From NCBI RefSeq assembly GCF_040049295.1, contig NZ_JBDZDQ010000001.1, forward strand, positions 62,001 through 126,000: a DNA stretch of 64,000 nucleotides. The letters are read 5' to 3'. Position 1 is the stretch's first letter, and every line of letters begins with the position of its first letter. Position numbers and translations under genes: made by a program. The notes below the pieces were generated by a model, which saw only the letters and a list, made by a program, of their open reading frames with translations, was not told the DNA's origin and made no database searches. Positions 19,101 through 27,151 of this stretch are shown here, one piece after another. The DNA is from Sphingomonas sp. KR3-1. GTDB lineage: Bacteria; Pseudomonadota; Alphaproteobacteria; Sphingomonadales; Sphingomonadaceae.

Positions 19101-19576
19101 GCGGCCTGCGCGACGAGCGCCCGCGCGACCTGAGTCCGCAGATCACCGTCGACGCGCCGATCATGATCCCCGAGGAATATGTGCCGGATCTCGACCTGCG
19201 CATGGGCCTGTATCGCCGCCTCAACGATGTCGAGGATCGCGCCGGCATCGAGTCCTTCGCGGCCGAGCTGATCGACCGGTTCGGCAAGTTGCCCGAGGCG
19301 ACCGAGAACCTCATCACGCTGATCGAGGCCAAGCTCAACGCCAAGACCGCGTGCATCGCCAAGCTCGATGTCGGTCCCAAGGGCGCGCTCGTCACCTTCC
19401 ATAACGACAAGTTCCCCAACGTCGAAGGCCTGCTTGCCTATGTCGACAAGCTGGAGGGCACGGCCAAGCTGCGGCCGGACATGAAGCTGGTGATCGCCCG
19501 TGCGTGGGCGACCCCCCAGGCGCGGCTCAACGGCGCGCTCCAGCTCTCGCGTGGGCTTGCCAAGGCCGCCGGCTAA
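16121..19576 (+). CDS. mfd: Transcription-repair coupling factor Mfd
   Basis: A 1151-residue ATP-dependent translocase that removes RNA polymerase stalled at DNA damage and recruits UvrA. In order: a UvrB-like N-terminal region (about 30-330), an RNA-polymerase interaction domain (about 470-550, LSPGDLVVHVDHGIGRYEGL), RecG-like translocase domains (about 585-950) with Walker A GDVGFGKTEVALRA, DEEQRFG box, TATPIPRTLQMAMSG and QLRGRVGRS, and the C-terminal TRCF domain (about 1000-1100). The length is typical. It follows sdhE by 6 bases. Confidence 0.95.
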   Translation: MPDLKTILSAQKPLTLAGAPAGFLPWMLADLARTGRMTVFVAPDEAAMRAVAGTASYFAPDLEVLGFPAWDCLPYDRASPTLRVMAERLATLHALQAESARPRLIVTTVNAVTQRTLTPFRIRQLVARLAPGERIGLDKLAVLLQANGYVRVDTVNDSGEFAVRGGLVDLFPSGSEQALRLDFFGDEIESVRTFDPADQRTTGRIDGFTLLPASEALLDEDSVKRFRTRYREKFGATATGDPLYQAISDGRRLAGMEHWLPLFEDRLETLFEHLPDDAILIRDAGDAGAAEARFEAIADYQSNRVRAQSADPGSYRPLAADALYLTASEWEKRLTDWPAHTSTPFHEPESATVLDFNVDGPRDFAPERAASTNVYEAVVEHIAKLRKSGKKPVLASYSNGARERLTGLLADHGLKTTRKAESWQEALGIADSAVAMIVLPLDHGFSAPEVSVLTEQDMLGDRLVRRAKRRKSTDAFLNELATLSPGDLVVHVDHGIGRYEGLTQIPVQKAPHDCVALSYAGGDKLYVPVENLEVLSRYGAGEEGATLDRLGGEAWQRRKSKMKERIREIAGELIATAAKRATRPAEIAEPDAGGYPAFVDRFPYEETDDQDRAIGDVLEDLAAGRPMDRLIVGDVGFGKTEVALRAAFVAAMAGMQVAVVCPTTLLARQHFNNFSQRFEGFPIKVGRLSRLVGTTEMKATKDGAADGTIDIVVGTHAVLAKGVEFKRLGLVIVDEEQRFGVTHKERLKAMKADVHVLTLTATPIPRTLQMAMSGLRELSVIQTPPVDRLAVRTYVMPWDPVVLREALLREHYRGGQAYFVTPRVSDLPDIEEFLRNDVPEISFVVAHGQMAAGEVEERMSAFYDRKYDLLVSTTIIESGIDIPSANTLIINRADKFGLAQLYQLRGRVGRSKTRAYAYLTTPAQRLMTEAAEKRLKVLSDLESLGAGFQLASHDLDIRGAGNLLGDEQSGHIKEVGYELYQSMLEEAIMDAKAGGLRDERPRDLSPQITVDAPIMIPEEYVPDLDLRMGLYRRLNDVEDRAGIESFAAELIDRFGKLPEATENLITLIEAKLNAKTACIAKLDVGPKGALVTFHNDKFPNVEGLLAYVDKLEGTAKLRPDMKLVIARAWATPQARLNGALQLSRGLAKAAG

Positions 19577-19957
19577 CGCGCGGGAAAGAAAGTGCATCGC
19601 TTTGCCCGCAACCGTCCGGAGCCTCCTAAGAATAGGGAAACTCCGGTCCGCGGCTGCAGCCGTGCGCCGCATCAAGGAATCCGCTCACGTGATCCCGGTA
19701 TTTTTGCGTAGTTGCGCGAACGGCGTCCGGGTTCAGGATGTCGCCTGAAACGTTGCCCGTCGGCGAGTATATTGTTTCCACCGCACCCTGCCGGGCGCGG
19801 GCGGAAACGAGTCGCCGCGGATATTTGTCGTCCCCGGACTGACCCGATCCGGCGCGTTTCCTGTTGGAATCTTTGAGGTAAGGCTGCGTATCAAGCCGTG
19901 ACAGACGTAGTTGACAGGTGCGAGACACGTAACGAGTCCGCCGTTGGGGAGCGCATC
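19577..19957. other. Intergenic region after mfd
   Basis: No convincing gene is seen. An imperfect GCGGG...CCCGC hairpin (about 19580-19612) follows the mfd stop and may end transcription, though it lacks a T tract. A short open frame on the minus strand (19626-19928) has no family features or Shine-Dalgarno. The last 60 bases could extend the GAF gene from a GTG at 19898. Confidence 0.4.
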
Positions 19958-20467
19958 TTGGGTCAGCCGGACAGTTTCGAGCAACGTCGGCTGCTGACCG
20001 AGGCGATGGCCCGGCTGTCGCACGCGGGCTCGATCGACGAGATCGTCGCGATCCTGCGCGAATCCGCTCGCACCATTGCCCAGGCCGATGGCATCACCGT
20101 GATCCGCCGCGACGGCAACCAGGTCGCCTATATCGCCGAGGACGCGCTCGAGCCGCTCTGGTCGGGGCAAAGCTTCCCGATCGAAGCGTGCATCTCGGGC
20201 CTGGCCATCATTGAGGCGCACCCGATCCACATCCCCGACATCTATGAGGACCCCCGCGTGCCGGTAGACGCCTATCGGCCGACCTTCGTGCGCAGCATGG
20301 CGATGTATCCGATCGGGCTGATGGGGCCGAGCATGGCGATGGGCGCCTACTGGCGCACCGCCGGCGCGATCGATCCGGGCGCATCGGCGCTGCTCGCCAG
20401 CCTGGCGCGTTATGCCGGGGTCACGCTGGGCCGCGTTACCGACGGCAAAGGCGCCGACCTGGCCTGA
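19958..20467 (+). CDS. GAF-domain protein
   Basis: A 169-residue single GAF domain (about 15-160): SIDEIVAILRESARTIAQADGITVIRRDGNQVAYIAED, then IHIPDIYEDPRVPVDAYRPTFVRSMAMYPIG. Such domains bind small ligands or chromophores or act as input modules, but no output domain is attached here. The start is chosen at a TTG that follows GGGGAG with 6-base spacing; an in-frame GTG at 19898 would add 20 residues. It converges with the small protein gene at 20471, only 3 bases away. Confidence 0.7.
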   Translation: MGQPDSFEQRRLLTEAMARLSHAGSIDEIVAILRESARTIAQADGITVIRRDGNQVAYIAEDALEPLWSGQSFPIEACISGLAIIEAHPIHIPDIYEDPRVPVDAYRPTFVRSMAMYPIGLMGPSMAMGAYWRTAGAIDPGASALLASLARYAGVTLGRVTDGKGADLA

Positions 20468-20470
20468 GCG

Positions 20471-20854
20471 TCAGTGGAGGGCGATGCCGTCCTCTTCCTC
20501 CGCTTCCAGCTCTTCGATCGAGAATTTCTCGCGCTGCATGCTGAAGCCGCCGACCAGCGTCTCGACCTTCCAGTTGCCGCTCGCCTGTGTGCCCTGCTCG
20601 TCGACGCCGCCTTCGTAGAAGACCGCGTGGTTCCACCGCCCGTGATATTGCTTCACGAACTGGATCCGCGTGCCGCTGCGCCGCCCGGCAACGGTGGCGC
20701 GGCGCACCCCGCCCTGCCCGTCCGGCTCGCTGATCGTGCCCGAAAAGACGCCGCCCGCTTCCTCCAGCACGGCGATGAAGCCATTGTCCTGCTGCCCGCC
20801 CCGGCTCACATAGCGGCCGTACCAGACGCCGCTCATCTCGCGCGGATCGCTCAT
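20471..20854 (-). CDS. Hypothetical protein coupled to the EAL gene
   Basis: A 127-residue soluble protein, beta-rich (SGVWYGRYVSRGGQQDNGFIAVLEEAGGVFSGTISEPD), with an acidic tail EELEAEEEDG. The shape suggests a small lipocalin-like barrel, but there is no recognisable motif. Its start overlaps the stop of the GGDEF/EAL gene by 4 bases, so it is translated with it and may be a partner of c-di-GMP signalling. The function is unknown. Confidence 0.65.
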   Translation of the reverse strand: MSDPREMSGVWYGRYVSRGGQQDNGFIAVLEEAGGVFSGTISEPDGQGGVRRATVAGRRSGTRIQFVKQYHGRWNHAVFYEGGVDEQGTQASGNWKVETLVGGFSMQREKFSIEELEAEEEDGIALH

Positions 20855-22842
20855 GCGCGGCTCACCAGCTGGGCGAGCGCCGGCACGTCGATCGCGCCCG
20901 AGCAGAGATAGCCCTGGAAATACTGGCAGCCTTCCTTGGCGAGCAGATCGAGCTGCTCGGCGGTCTCCACGCCCTCGGCCACCACCGCCAGCCCCAGCGA
21001 GCGCGCCATGTCGATCACCCCGCGCACCACCACCCGGTCGCGGTGCGAGCCGGTGATGTCCTGGCTCAGCTTCTTGTCGATCTTGAGATAGTCGAGCGGC
21101 AGTGCCTTCAGATACGCCAAGCTCGAATAGCCGGTGCCGAAATCGTCGATCGCCACGCGGCAGCCTGCGGCGCGCAGCATGGTGAGCAGCCGCGCCGCCT
21201 CGCCCAGGTCCGACATGATGCCGCTCTCGGTGAGCTCCACCGTCAGTCGGTTGCGCGGGAAATTGCTCGCGTCGATCCGCCCGAGCAGCACGTCGACGAA
21301 CCCGGAGCGGGCGACATCGGCCGCGGTAACGTTGATCGAGAGCCGCAGCTTGGCGAGCGACATCGGCCAGTTGGCCGCCGCCGCCAGCGCCCGACGCTGG
21401 ACATGATCGGACAGCGTCGCATCGAGCCCCGCGCGCTCGGCGGCGGCGAACAGCGTCTCCGCGCCAAGCTCGCCGAACTCGGGGTGGTTCCAGCGTGCCA
21501 GCGCCTCCACGCCCACCACCTGCCCGGTAGCGATCGAGACCTGCGGCTGGAACAGCACGCCGATCTCGCTGCGCTCCAGCGCGCGGTGGAGATTATCGAC
21601 GAGCAGGTCGATCGGCGGCGCGCCCTTTTCCAGCGGCACGTCGCCGAGCAGCGCCTCGCTCGCCCGGCGGAGCAGCGCCGCCGCGGTGTCGCCCGCCTGG
21701 CTCGCGCCGGTGACCATCCGCGCGCCGAGCGGGGCGATGTCGCCGCCGGCGACGAAGGGCCGCGCCAGCGCATCCTCGAGCCGCGCCGCCGCCATGCCGA
21801 TCCGCGCGGCATCGGCATCGTCGCTGGCGACGAGGAATTCCGATCCGCCGATCCGCGCGATGATCGCGCCCTTGCCGAGCACGTCGCGCGCCACTTCGCC
21901 CACCCGGCGCGAGACGCTGCGCAGCAGCTCGTCGCCCACGGTGCGGCCATAGGCGGTGTTGACCGTCTCGAAGCGCGTCAGCCCGATGAGCACGATACTG
22001 ACCGGGCTGCCCTCGGCGATCCGCCGGTCGATCCAGCGCCGCGCGCTCGGCCCGTCGCGCGCGCCGGTGAGTGCGTCGCGCACCGCCGCATTGGCATCGG
22101 GCGCCACGCCCAGCGCCTCGACCAGCGCGTGCAGCCGGTTGGTCTGCGCGTCATATTGCAGATGCTGCACCACCCGCCCGACGCCCGCCAGGTCGTGCGC
22201 GAAGGCAGTGGAAGGCTTTTCCGCGCCGAGGCGGCGCAGCGCCGTGCGCGCCAGCGCCCGGTCGGCGGGCTCGAGCTGCGCGAAGAAGGCGCGCGTGCCC
22301 GGCGCCTCGGGCAGGCCGAGCAGCCCGGCCAGCGCCGGCGTCAGCTGGAGCGAGCGCATGCAGGGGTCGAAGCGCCAGCCGAGCGGCTCGGGCGGCCCCT
22401 TCTCCTGCCCGTTCCACCCGGCCAGCCGCTCGACATGGCGCTGGGCGAAGCGGATCGCGTGCGCCATCGCCGCCGAGGACATTGGGCTCGACAGGAAGTG
22501 CGTCGCCCCGGCGTCGAAAAAGTGGCGCATGTGCACCGTGTCGCTCTGCGAGACGAGGATCAGCATCGCCGCGCCATGCGCCTCGATCGTCGCGCCCAGG
22601 ATCTTGGTCGCGTCGAGCCCCTCGGAGAGCGCGCCGCGCGCATCGATCACCGCAACCGCGGCGCCGCTCGCCAGGAAGCGCCGCTCGAGCGAGTCCGAGC
22701 GCCGGGCCGCGACCACGCGCCAGCCTCCCCCCGCCGCGGCCGCAGCGACTTCGTCGCGCTGGCGGAAGCTGAGGACGAACACCGGCGCCGCGTCTGCATT
22801 GCCGGCGTTGGTGCTTTCGATGACTGTGAAATCTTCGGACAT
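20851..22842 (-). CDS. GGDEF/EAL protein with degenerate GGDEF motif (probable c-di-GMP phosphodiesterase)
   Basis: A 663-residue soluble protein. Residues about 20-135 look like a receiver-type domain (VFVLSFRQRDEV, AMLILVSQSDTVHMRHFFDAGATHFLSSP) but without a clear phospho-aspartate. A PAS-like linker follows, then a GGDEF domain (about 250-400) and an EAL domain (about 410-655). The GGDEF signature reads GGSEF (332-336), so cyclase activity is doubtful. The EAL domain keeps EALARW, NVTAADV, ELTESG, DDFGTGYSSLAYLK, KIDKKL and AEGVET, which are the metal and substrate residues of active phosphodiesterases. It is divergent from moaA and coupled to the 127-residue gene. Confidence 0.85.
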   Translation of the reverse strand: MSEDFTVIESTNAGNADAAPVFVLSFRQRDEVAAAAAGGGWRVVAARRSDSLERRFLASGAAVAVIDARGALSEGLDATKILGATIEAHGAAMLILVSQSDTVHMRHFFDAGATHFLSSPMSSAAMAHAIRFAQRHVERLAGWNGQEKGPPEPLGWRFDPCMRSLQLTPALAGLLGLPEAPGTRAFFAQLEPADRALARTALRRLGAEKPSTAFAHDLAGVGRVVQHLQYDAQTNRLHALVEALGVAPDANAAVRDALTGARDGPSARRWIDRRIAEGSPVSIVLIGLTRFETVNTAYGRTVGDELLRSVSRRVGEVARDVLGKGAIIARIGGSEFLVASDDADAARIGMAAARLEDALARPFVAGGDIAPLGARMVTGASQAGDTAAALLRRASEALLGDVPLEKGAPPIDLLVDNLHRALERSEIGVLFQPQVSIATGQVVGVEALARWNHPEFGELGAETLFAAAERAGLDATLSDHVQRRALAAAANWPMSLAKLRLSINVTAADVARSGFVDVLLGRIDASNFPRNRLTVELTESGIMSDLGEAARLLTMLRAAGCRVAIDDFGTGYSSLAYLKALPLDYLKIDKKLSQDITGSHRDRVVVRGVIDMARSLGLAVVAEGVETAEQLDLLAKEGCQYFQGYLCSGAIDVPALAQLVSRA

Positions 22843-22883
22843 TCCGCCCTCGATAACGCGAACGCTTGCCCACCGCTATCATC

Positions 22884-23900
22884 ATGCGTAACCCGTCGCA
22901 CATGGCAGCCGCGCCCGCCTTGATCGACGCCCATGGCCGTACGATCCAGTATCTGCGGATATCGGTAACGGATCGCTGCGACCTGCGCTGCCGCTACTGC
23001 ATGTCCGAGACGATGACCTTCCTGCCGCGCGCGGAACTGCTCAGCCTCGACGAGCTTGCCTTGGTCGCCGATCGCTTCGTCGCCCGCGGCGTGCGCAAGA
23101 TCCGCCTCACCGGCGGCGAACCGCTGGTGCGCGCCGACACGCTCGACCTGGTACGCCGCATCGCCCGCCATTTGGGCAGCGGTCTGGACGAAGTCACGCT
23201 CACCACCAACGGCACGCGCCTGGCCGAGCATGCGCAGGCTCTGCGCGATGCCGGGGTACGCCGCGTCAATGTCAGCATCGACAGCCGCGATCCGGACGTC
23301 TTCCGTCACGTCACCCGCCACGGCGACGTGATCAGGGTGCTGGTCGGCATCGAGGCCGCCCGCGCTGCCGGCCTGGCAGTGAAGCTCAACATGGTCGCGC
23401 TGAAGGGCCTGAACGAAGCCGAGATCGCCCCGATGCTCGCCTGGGCCGCTGCGAGCGGCATGGACCTGACCCTGATCGAGACGATGCCGCTCGGCCAGGT
23501 CGACGAGGACCGCGCCGATCGCTTCCTGGCGCTCACCGGCGTGCTGACCGATCTCAAGGAGCGCTTCGACCTCATTCCGGACACCCACCGTACCGGTGGC
23601 CCGGCCCGCTACTGGCGTGTCGCGGGCACCGCCACGCGCCTCGGCCTGATCACCCCGCTCACCGCCAATTTCTGCGACGGATGCAACCGCGTCCGCCTCG
23701 CCACCGATGGAAAGCTCTATATGTGCCTCGGCCATGACGAGGGCGTGGACCTGAAGGCCGCATTGCGCGGCCAGGGTCTCGCCGGCCTCGACGACGCGAT
23801 CGACGATGCGCTGCTGCGCAAGCCCGCCCGCCATGATTTCCGCATCGCCGCCGGCGCCGCCCCGGCCACGCGCCGCCACATGAGCGTCACCGGCGGATGA
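22884..23900 (+). CDS. moaA: GTP 3',8-cyclase MoaA
   Basis: A 338-residue radical-SAM enzyme that starts molybdenum-cofactor synthesis by converting GTP to the 3',8-cyclised intermediate. The N-terminal iron-sulphur cluster motif CDLRCRYC gives Cys32, Cys36 and Cys39 (CX3CX2C). The SAM GGE segment is LTGGEPLVR. The C-terminal second cluster is CDGCNRVRLATDGKLYMC, and the protein ends in GG, as MoaA requires for activity. The start at 22884 (MRNPSHM) is preferred over a TTG at 22866; an ATG at 22902 is also possible. It overlaps the NAD kinase gene by 4 bases. Confidence 0.92.
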   Translation: MRNPSHMAAAPALIDAHGRTIQYLRISVTDRCDLRCRYCMSETMTFLPRAELLSLDELALVADRFVARGVRKIRLTGGEPLVRADTLDLVRRIARHLGSGLDEVTLTTNGTRLAEHAQALRDAGVRRVNVSIDSRDPDVFRHVTRHGDVIRVLVGIEAARAAGLAVKLNMVALKGLNEAEIAPMLAWAAASGMDLTLIETMPLGQVDEDRADRFLALTGVLTDLKERFDLIPDTHRTGGPARYWRVAGTATRLGLITPLTANFCDGCNRVRLATDGKLYMCLGHDEGVDLKAALRGQGLAGLDDAIDDALLRKPARHDFRIAAGAAPATRRHMSVTGG

Positions 23901-24667
23901 GCCAGCTGCGCGCGCTCGTCGCTTCGCCCACCGAACCCGCCCAGCTCGCCGCCGACGAGCTGCGCGCGACCTATGACTGGGTGCCAGTCGAGCAGGCGGA
24001 GATGATCGTCGCCCTGGGCGGCGACGGCCATATGCTCCAGACGCTGCACATGCTGCTCGAGGAGCGCCGCAACCTTCCCGTGTTCGGCATGAACCTCGGC
24101 ACGATCGGCTTCCTGATGAACGACTGGCGGCGCGAACGGCTCGACGAGCGGCTCGCCCGCGCCAAGCCGTTCAAGGTCAGCCCGCTCAAGATGAGCGCGA
24201 CCAACGCCGCGGGCGAGCGCTTCGAGCTGCCCGCGATCAACGAAGTCTCGTTCCTGCGCGAGACCCGCCAGACCGCCAAGCTCGAGGTCACGGTCAACGA
24301 TCGTATCGTGCTGCCCGAGCTGGTCTGCGACGGCATGCTGGTGGCAACGCCGGCGGGATCGACGGCCTACAACCTCTCGGTGCAGGGCCCGATCCTGCCG
24401 CTCGGCTCGGCGATGCTGGCGATGACGCCGATCAGCCCCTTCCGTCCGCGGCGCTGGCGCGGGGCGATCCTGCCCGACAAGGCGCGCATCGCGATTCGCG
24501 TGCTGGAGGCGGACAAGCGCCCGGTCAGCGCTGTCGCGGACCAGCGCGAAGTGCGCGACGTCGCGCGCGTCGAGATCGAGATCGACCACCACCGCGACCT
24601 CACGCTTCTCTTCGATCCGGAGCATGCTTTGGACGACCGGATTACGATGGAACAATTCGTCGCCTGA
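23897..24667 (+). CDS. nadK: NAD kinase
   Basis: A 256-residue enzyme that phosphorylates NAD to NADP. The signature GGDGHML is at 41-47, FGMNLGTIGFLMN follows, then the NE motif in INEVSFLRE and the DGMLVATPAGSTAYNLS active-site segment. The length fits the short alphaproteobacterial form. The ATG overlaps the moaA TGA (ATGA), so both are made from one transcript. Confidence 0.93.
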   Translation: MSQLRALVASPTEPAQLAADELRATYDWVPVEQAEMIVALGGDGHMLQTLHMLLEERRNLPVFGMNLGTIGFLMNDWRRERLDERLARAKPFKVSPLKMSATNAAGERFELPAINEVSFLRETRQTAKLEVTVNDRIVLPELVCDGMLVATPAGSTAYNLSVQGPILPLGSAMLAMTPISPFRPRRWRGAILPDKARIAIRVLEADKRPVSAVADQREVRDVARVEIEIDHHRDLTLLFDPEHALDDRITMEQFVA

Positions 24668-24739
24668 CCCCTTGCAATTCCGAAAAACCCGCTGCATAGG
24701 GCCGCCTCCGCTGCGGCACGCCGCGCGGAAAGATGGTGA

Positions 24740-24814
24740 TCCCTGATAGCTCAGCGGTAGAGCTCTCGACTGTTAATCGAGCGGCCGTAGGTTCGAATCC
24801 TACTCAGGGAGCCA
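24740..24814 (+). tRNA. tRNA-Asn (GTT anticodon)
   Basis: The cloverleaf is complete. The acceptor stem TCCCTGA (24740-24746) pairs with TCAGGGA (24804-24810). The anticodon stem CTCGA/TCGAG closes the loop CTGTTAA with anticodon GTT. The T-loop is GTTCGAATC. The discriminator is G at 24811 and CCA is encoded at 24812-24814. It lies 72 bases after nadK. Confidence 0.97.
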
Positions 24815-24956
24815 CCTCCAACCCCCTTGAAATCGCCGGATTGCTTTCGCGCTTTTCTTGCGCGCCGATGTTGCGCTTGAGGCTGGCCAGGACTCCGCGA
24901 CCGCTGGTGTCACGAGCCTGTGCCCCCGCTCATCGCCACATATCCCACGTACCCCC

Positions 24957-25002
24957 AAAAAAAACGAAACAGCCCCGCCCGCGGGGGGACGCGGGCGGGG
25001 CT
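24957..25002 (-). terminator. Strong Rho-independent terminator of the histidine kinase gene
   Basis: A perfect 12-bp stem, AGCCCCGCCCGC (24971-24982) with GCGGGCGGGGCT (24991-25002), is followed on the minus strand by GTTTCG and a run of eight T (24957-24964). It lies just downstream of the minus-strand kinase stop. Confidence 0.9.
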
Positions 25003-25005
25003 TCG

Positions 25006-25030
25006 GAAGCCCGTAGGGGGAACGGGCTTC
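25006..25030. repeat. Second hairpin next to the terminator
   Basis: GAAGCCCGT (25006-25014) and ACGGGCTTC (25022-25030) form a perfect 9-bp stem with a 7-base loop. It has no T tract of its own and forms a tandem with the terminator that follows it on the minus strand. Confidence 0.7.
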
Positions 25031-25043
25031 TCGGGGGGATTCC

Positions 25044-25889
25044 TCAGGCGAAGTCGGACCCGCTCGGCAGCGCCAGCACAAACACCGCGCCTTCGCCCGG
25101 CTCGGACGGCTCGGACGGCTCGGACGGCTCGGACGGCTCGATGGTCAGCGTGCCGTCATGCGCGTCAACGATCGTCTGCGAGATGGCGAGGCCGAGGCCG
25201 GTGCCGTCCACCTTGGTGCTCACCATCGGCTCGAACAGATGCTCGCGGATTTCCGGCGCCACGCCGGGGCCGGTGTCAGCCACGCGGATGAGGATGCGAT
25301 CACCCTCACGCCGGCTCGCGACCACGATGCGGCGCACGTCGCTGCTCCACATCGCCTGGGCGGCGTTGAGCAGCAGGTTGGAAAGCACCATCTCGATCTG
25401 GATGCGATCACCCAGCACGCAGGTCGCGTCCGGCGCCAGGTCGCGAACCACCTCGACATTGCTCAGACACGACAGGCGGGCACTGACGGCGTCGAGCATC
25501 TCGGCCAGGCATTCGGGGCGCGCATCGATCCGGCCGGTCTTCACGAAGGAACGCATACGCAACACGATGTCCGAAGCGCGCGCGGTCTGCGCGGCCGCGT
25601 CCTCGATGAAGCCGAGCAGCTGCTCCAGGCCGTGGATGCGCTGGCGGAGCACGGCGGCGCATCCCTGCATATAGTTGCTCGCGGCGGTAAGCGGTTGGCT
25701 CAGTTCGTGCGCCATCGCCGCCGCCATCGCGCTCATCGCCGTCAGCCGCGCGCGGGCGGCAGGGTCGTTCGGCGCGCACGGCACCGCGAGGGGCGAATCA
25801 CTGGCCGAAGGGAACGCCGACTCGCCCGAATCACGCACAATCTGCTCGTCATCTCGCCCGGTACGCCGCGCGACTCCTTCGAACCCCAT
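25044..25889 (-). CDS. Soluble sensor histidine kinase (HPK4-like) without a sensor domain
   Basis: A 281-residue kinase. Residues 1-50 are low-complexity with no sensor fold. The H-box MAHELSQPLTAASNYMQG holds the phospho-acceptor His, in the form typical of the FixL/DctB (HPK4) group. The HATPase domain has NLLLNAAQAM, DTGPGV and GTGLGLAIS. Between the G2 box and the last strand, LTIEPSEP... consists of four repeated Ser-Glu-Pro units encoded by a 9-bp tandem repeat. No membrane segment is seen. No response regulator gene is adjacent, and the divergent neighbour is an AraC regulator. Expression may end at the strong terminator at 24957. Confidence 0.85.
   Translation of the reverse strand: MGFEGVARRTGRDDEQIVRDSGESAFPSASDSPLAVPCAPNDPAARARLTAMSAMAAAMAHELSQPLTAASNYMQGCAAVLRQRIHGLEQLLGFIEDAAAQTARASDIVLRMRSFVKTGRIDARPECLAEMLDAVSARLSCLSNVEVVRDLAPDATCVLGDRIQIEMVLSNLLLNAAQAMWSSDVRRIVVASRREGDRILIRVADTGPGVAPEIREHLFEPMVSTKVDGTGLGLAISQTIVDAHDGTLTIEPSEPSEPSEPSEPGEGAVFVLALPSGSDFA
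25099..25140. repeat. 9-bp tandem repeat inside the kinase gene
   Basis: GGCTCGGAC is repeated four times exactly (25099-25134), followed by a partial unit GGCTCG (25135-25140). On the coding strand each unit encodes Ser-Glu-Pro, so gain or loss of units keeps the frame. Confidence 0.95.
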
Positions 25890-25928
25890 CTAAATATTCT
25901 CCGTGCCCCCCGATATTCCTGCCCAGGA

Positions 25929-25969
25929 ACACCGGTGTCACGGCTGCCATTAGCCATGGTAGCGCTATC
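25929..25969. promoter_or_regulatory. Palindromes between kinase and AraC genes, LacI-operator-like
   Basis: ACACCGGTGT (25929-25938) is a perfect 10-bp palindrome. ATGGTAGCGCTATC (25956-25969) contains the palindrome TAGCGCTA and resembles the TGGTAGCGCTAMCA-type operators of LacI-family regulators in Caulobacter and related bacteria (from memory). Both lie in the region between the divergent genes. Which protein binds them is unknown. Confidence 0.4.
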
Positions 25970-26065
25970 TTGCTTTGCATTTCGCGCCAGCCACTTGGCA
26001 GTTCGCGTCACCCTGCATAGAAATTACCATGCTCCGGATGCAGTCCGGGCATGGGGAGGCCCTGC

Positions 26066-27151
26066 ATGACTTCGGGACGTGCAGCCATATTGATGAACTA
26101 TGTTTCGGTTGCACTCGAAGTGGGCCTCGATCCCTATCGAATCCTGGCCGACGCCGGCGTGAATCCCTCCCAATTGCGCAATCCGGAGGAGCGGTTGCCG
26201 CGCGGCGCGATCGCCTCGATCCTCGAACGCTCGGCGATGGAGGCCAATTGCCCGCAATTCGCGATGCTGATCGCCGAGCGGCGCGACCTCTCCGCGCTGG
26301 GCCCCGTCAGCCTCGTCCTCCAGCAGCAGGAGACGCTGGAAGACGCGATCCGCACGCTGATCCGCTATCAGCATCTGCTCAGCGACCTGCTCACCTTCAG
26401 CCTGGAGATCGAGGACGACAGCGCGCTGGTCCGTACCCAGATCGTCAGCAACATCGATTTCGTGCCCCGCCAGGCGCATGAGGCGGTCGGCGCGATCCTG
26501 GCGCGCGCCTTCGTCGAGATCGGCGGCGCGGCGTGGAAGGCCGATTGCCTGCACTTCATGCACGCCGGGCCGCGCACGCTCGATGTGCACCACCGCGTGC
26601 TCGGCTGCCCAGTGATGTTCGGCAGCGACGTCAACGGCGTGGTCTACAGCCTCGCCACCCTGCGGGCGCGCAACCCGAGCTACCGCTCCAACCTCGCCGC
26701 CTATGCCAACAGCTATTTCGAGACGCAGCTGCCCTCGGCGCCGGTGCTGAGCGAAGTCGAGCGGACCCGGCGCGCTCTCTATGTGCTGCTCTCCTCGGGC
26801 CATGCATCGATCGAGCATGTCGCGCGGCACCTCGGCGTGGCGCCGCGTACGCTCCAGCGCCGGCTGGATGCGGAGGGAAGCGGGTTCAGCGCAGTGCTCA
26901 ACCATGTGCGCCGCGAACTGGTGGTCCGCCACCTGCTCAACGCCGTCCATCCGCTGGGCTCGGTCGGCGAGATGCTTGGCTATGCCTCGCCGGCCGCATT
27001 CACCCGCTGGTTCAGCTCCGAATTTGGCATGTCGCCCAGCGCCTGGCGTCGCCATGCCGGCGAGGAGACCGCATCGCCGCTCGCACGGGACGGCGCGCCG
27101 CCCAGCGAGCCCGCCGCCTTCACGCCGCTGGCGCCGTTTCCGCCATTGTGA
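26066..27151 (+). CDS. AraC-family regulator with Arabinose_bd-type N-terminal domain
   Basis: A 361-residue regulator. Residues about 15-210 match the OruR/ArgR-type N-terminal effector domain (LGLDPYRILADAGVNPSQLRNPEERLPRGAIASILERS). Residues about 240-340 form the AraC double helix-turn-helix (SIEHVARHLGVAPRTLQRRLDAEGSGFSAVLNHVRRELV, then GSVGEMLGYASPAAFTRWF). GGGGAGG lies 6 bases before the ATG at 26066, deciding the start over an ATG at 26051. The effector is unknown. Its 3' end overlaps the convergent KTSC gene by 32 bases. Confidence 0.88.
   Translation: MTSGRAAILMNYVSVALEVGLDPYRILADAGVNPSQLRNPEERLPRGAIASILERSAMEANCPQFAMLIAERRDLSALGPVSLVLQQQETLEDAIRTLIRYQHLLSDLLTFSLEIEDDSALVRTQIVSNIDFVPRQAHEAVGAILARAFVEIGGAAWKADCLHFMHAGPRTLDVHHRVLGCPVMFGSDVNGVVYSLATLRARNPSYRSNLAAYANSYFETQLPSAPVLSEVERTRRALYVLLSSGHASIEHVARHLGVAPRTLQRRLDAEGSGFSAVLNHVRRELVVRHLLNAVHPLGSVGEMLGYASPAAFTRWFSSEFGMSPSAWRRHAGEETASPLARDGAPPSEPAAFTPLAPFPPL

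Noticed and set aside
19626..19928. Minus-strand open frame after mfd
   Set aside because: Composition and absence of motif or ribosome site suggest chance.
24957..25030. Possible attenuator or riboswitch in the tRNA-kinase gap
   Set aside because: The two stems plus T run make an ordinary terminator for the minus-strand kinase.
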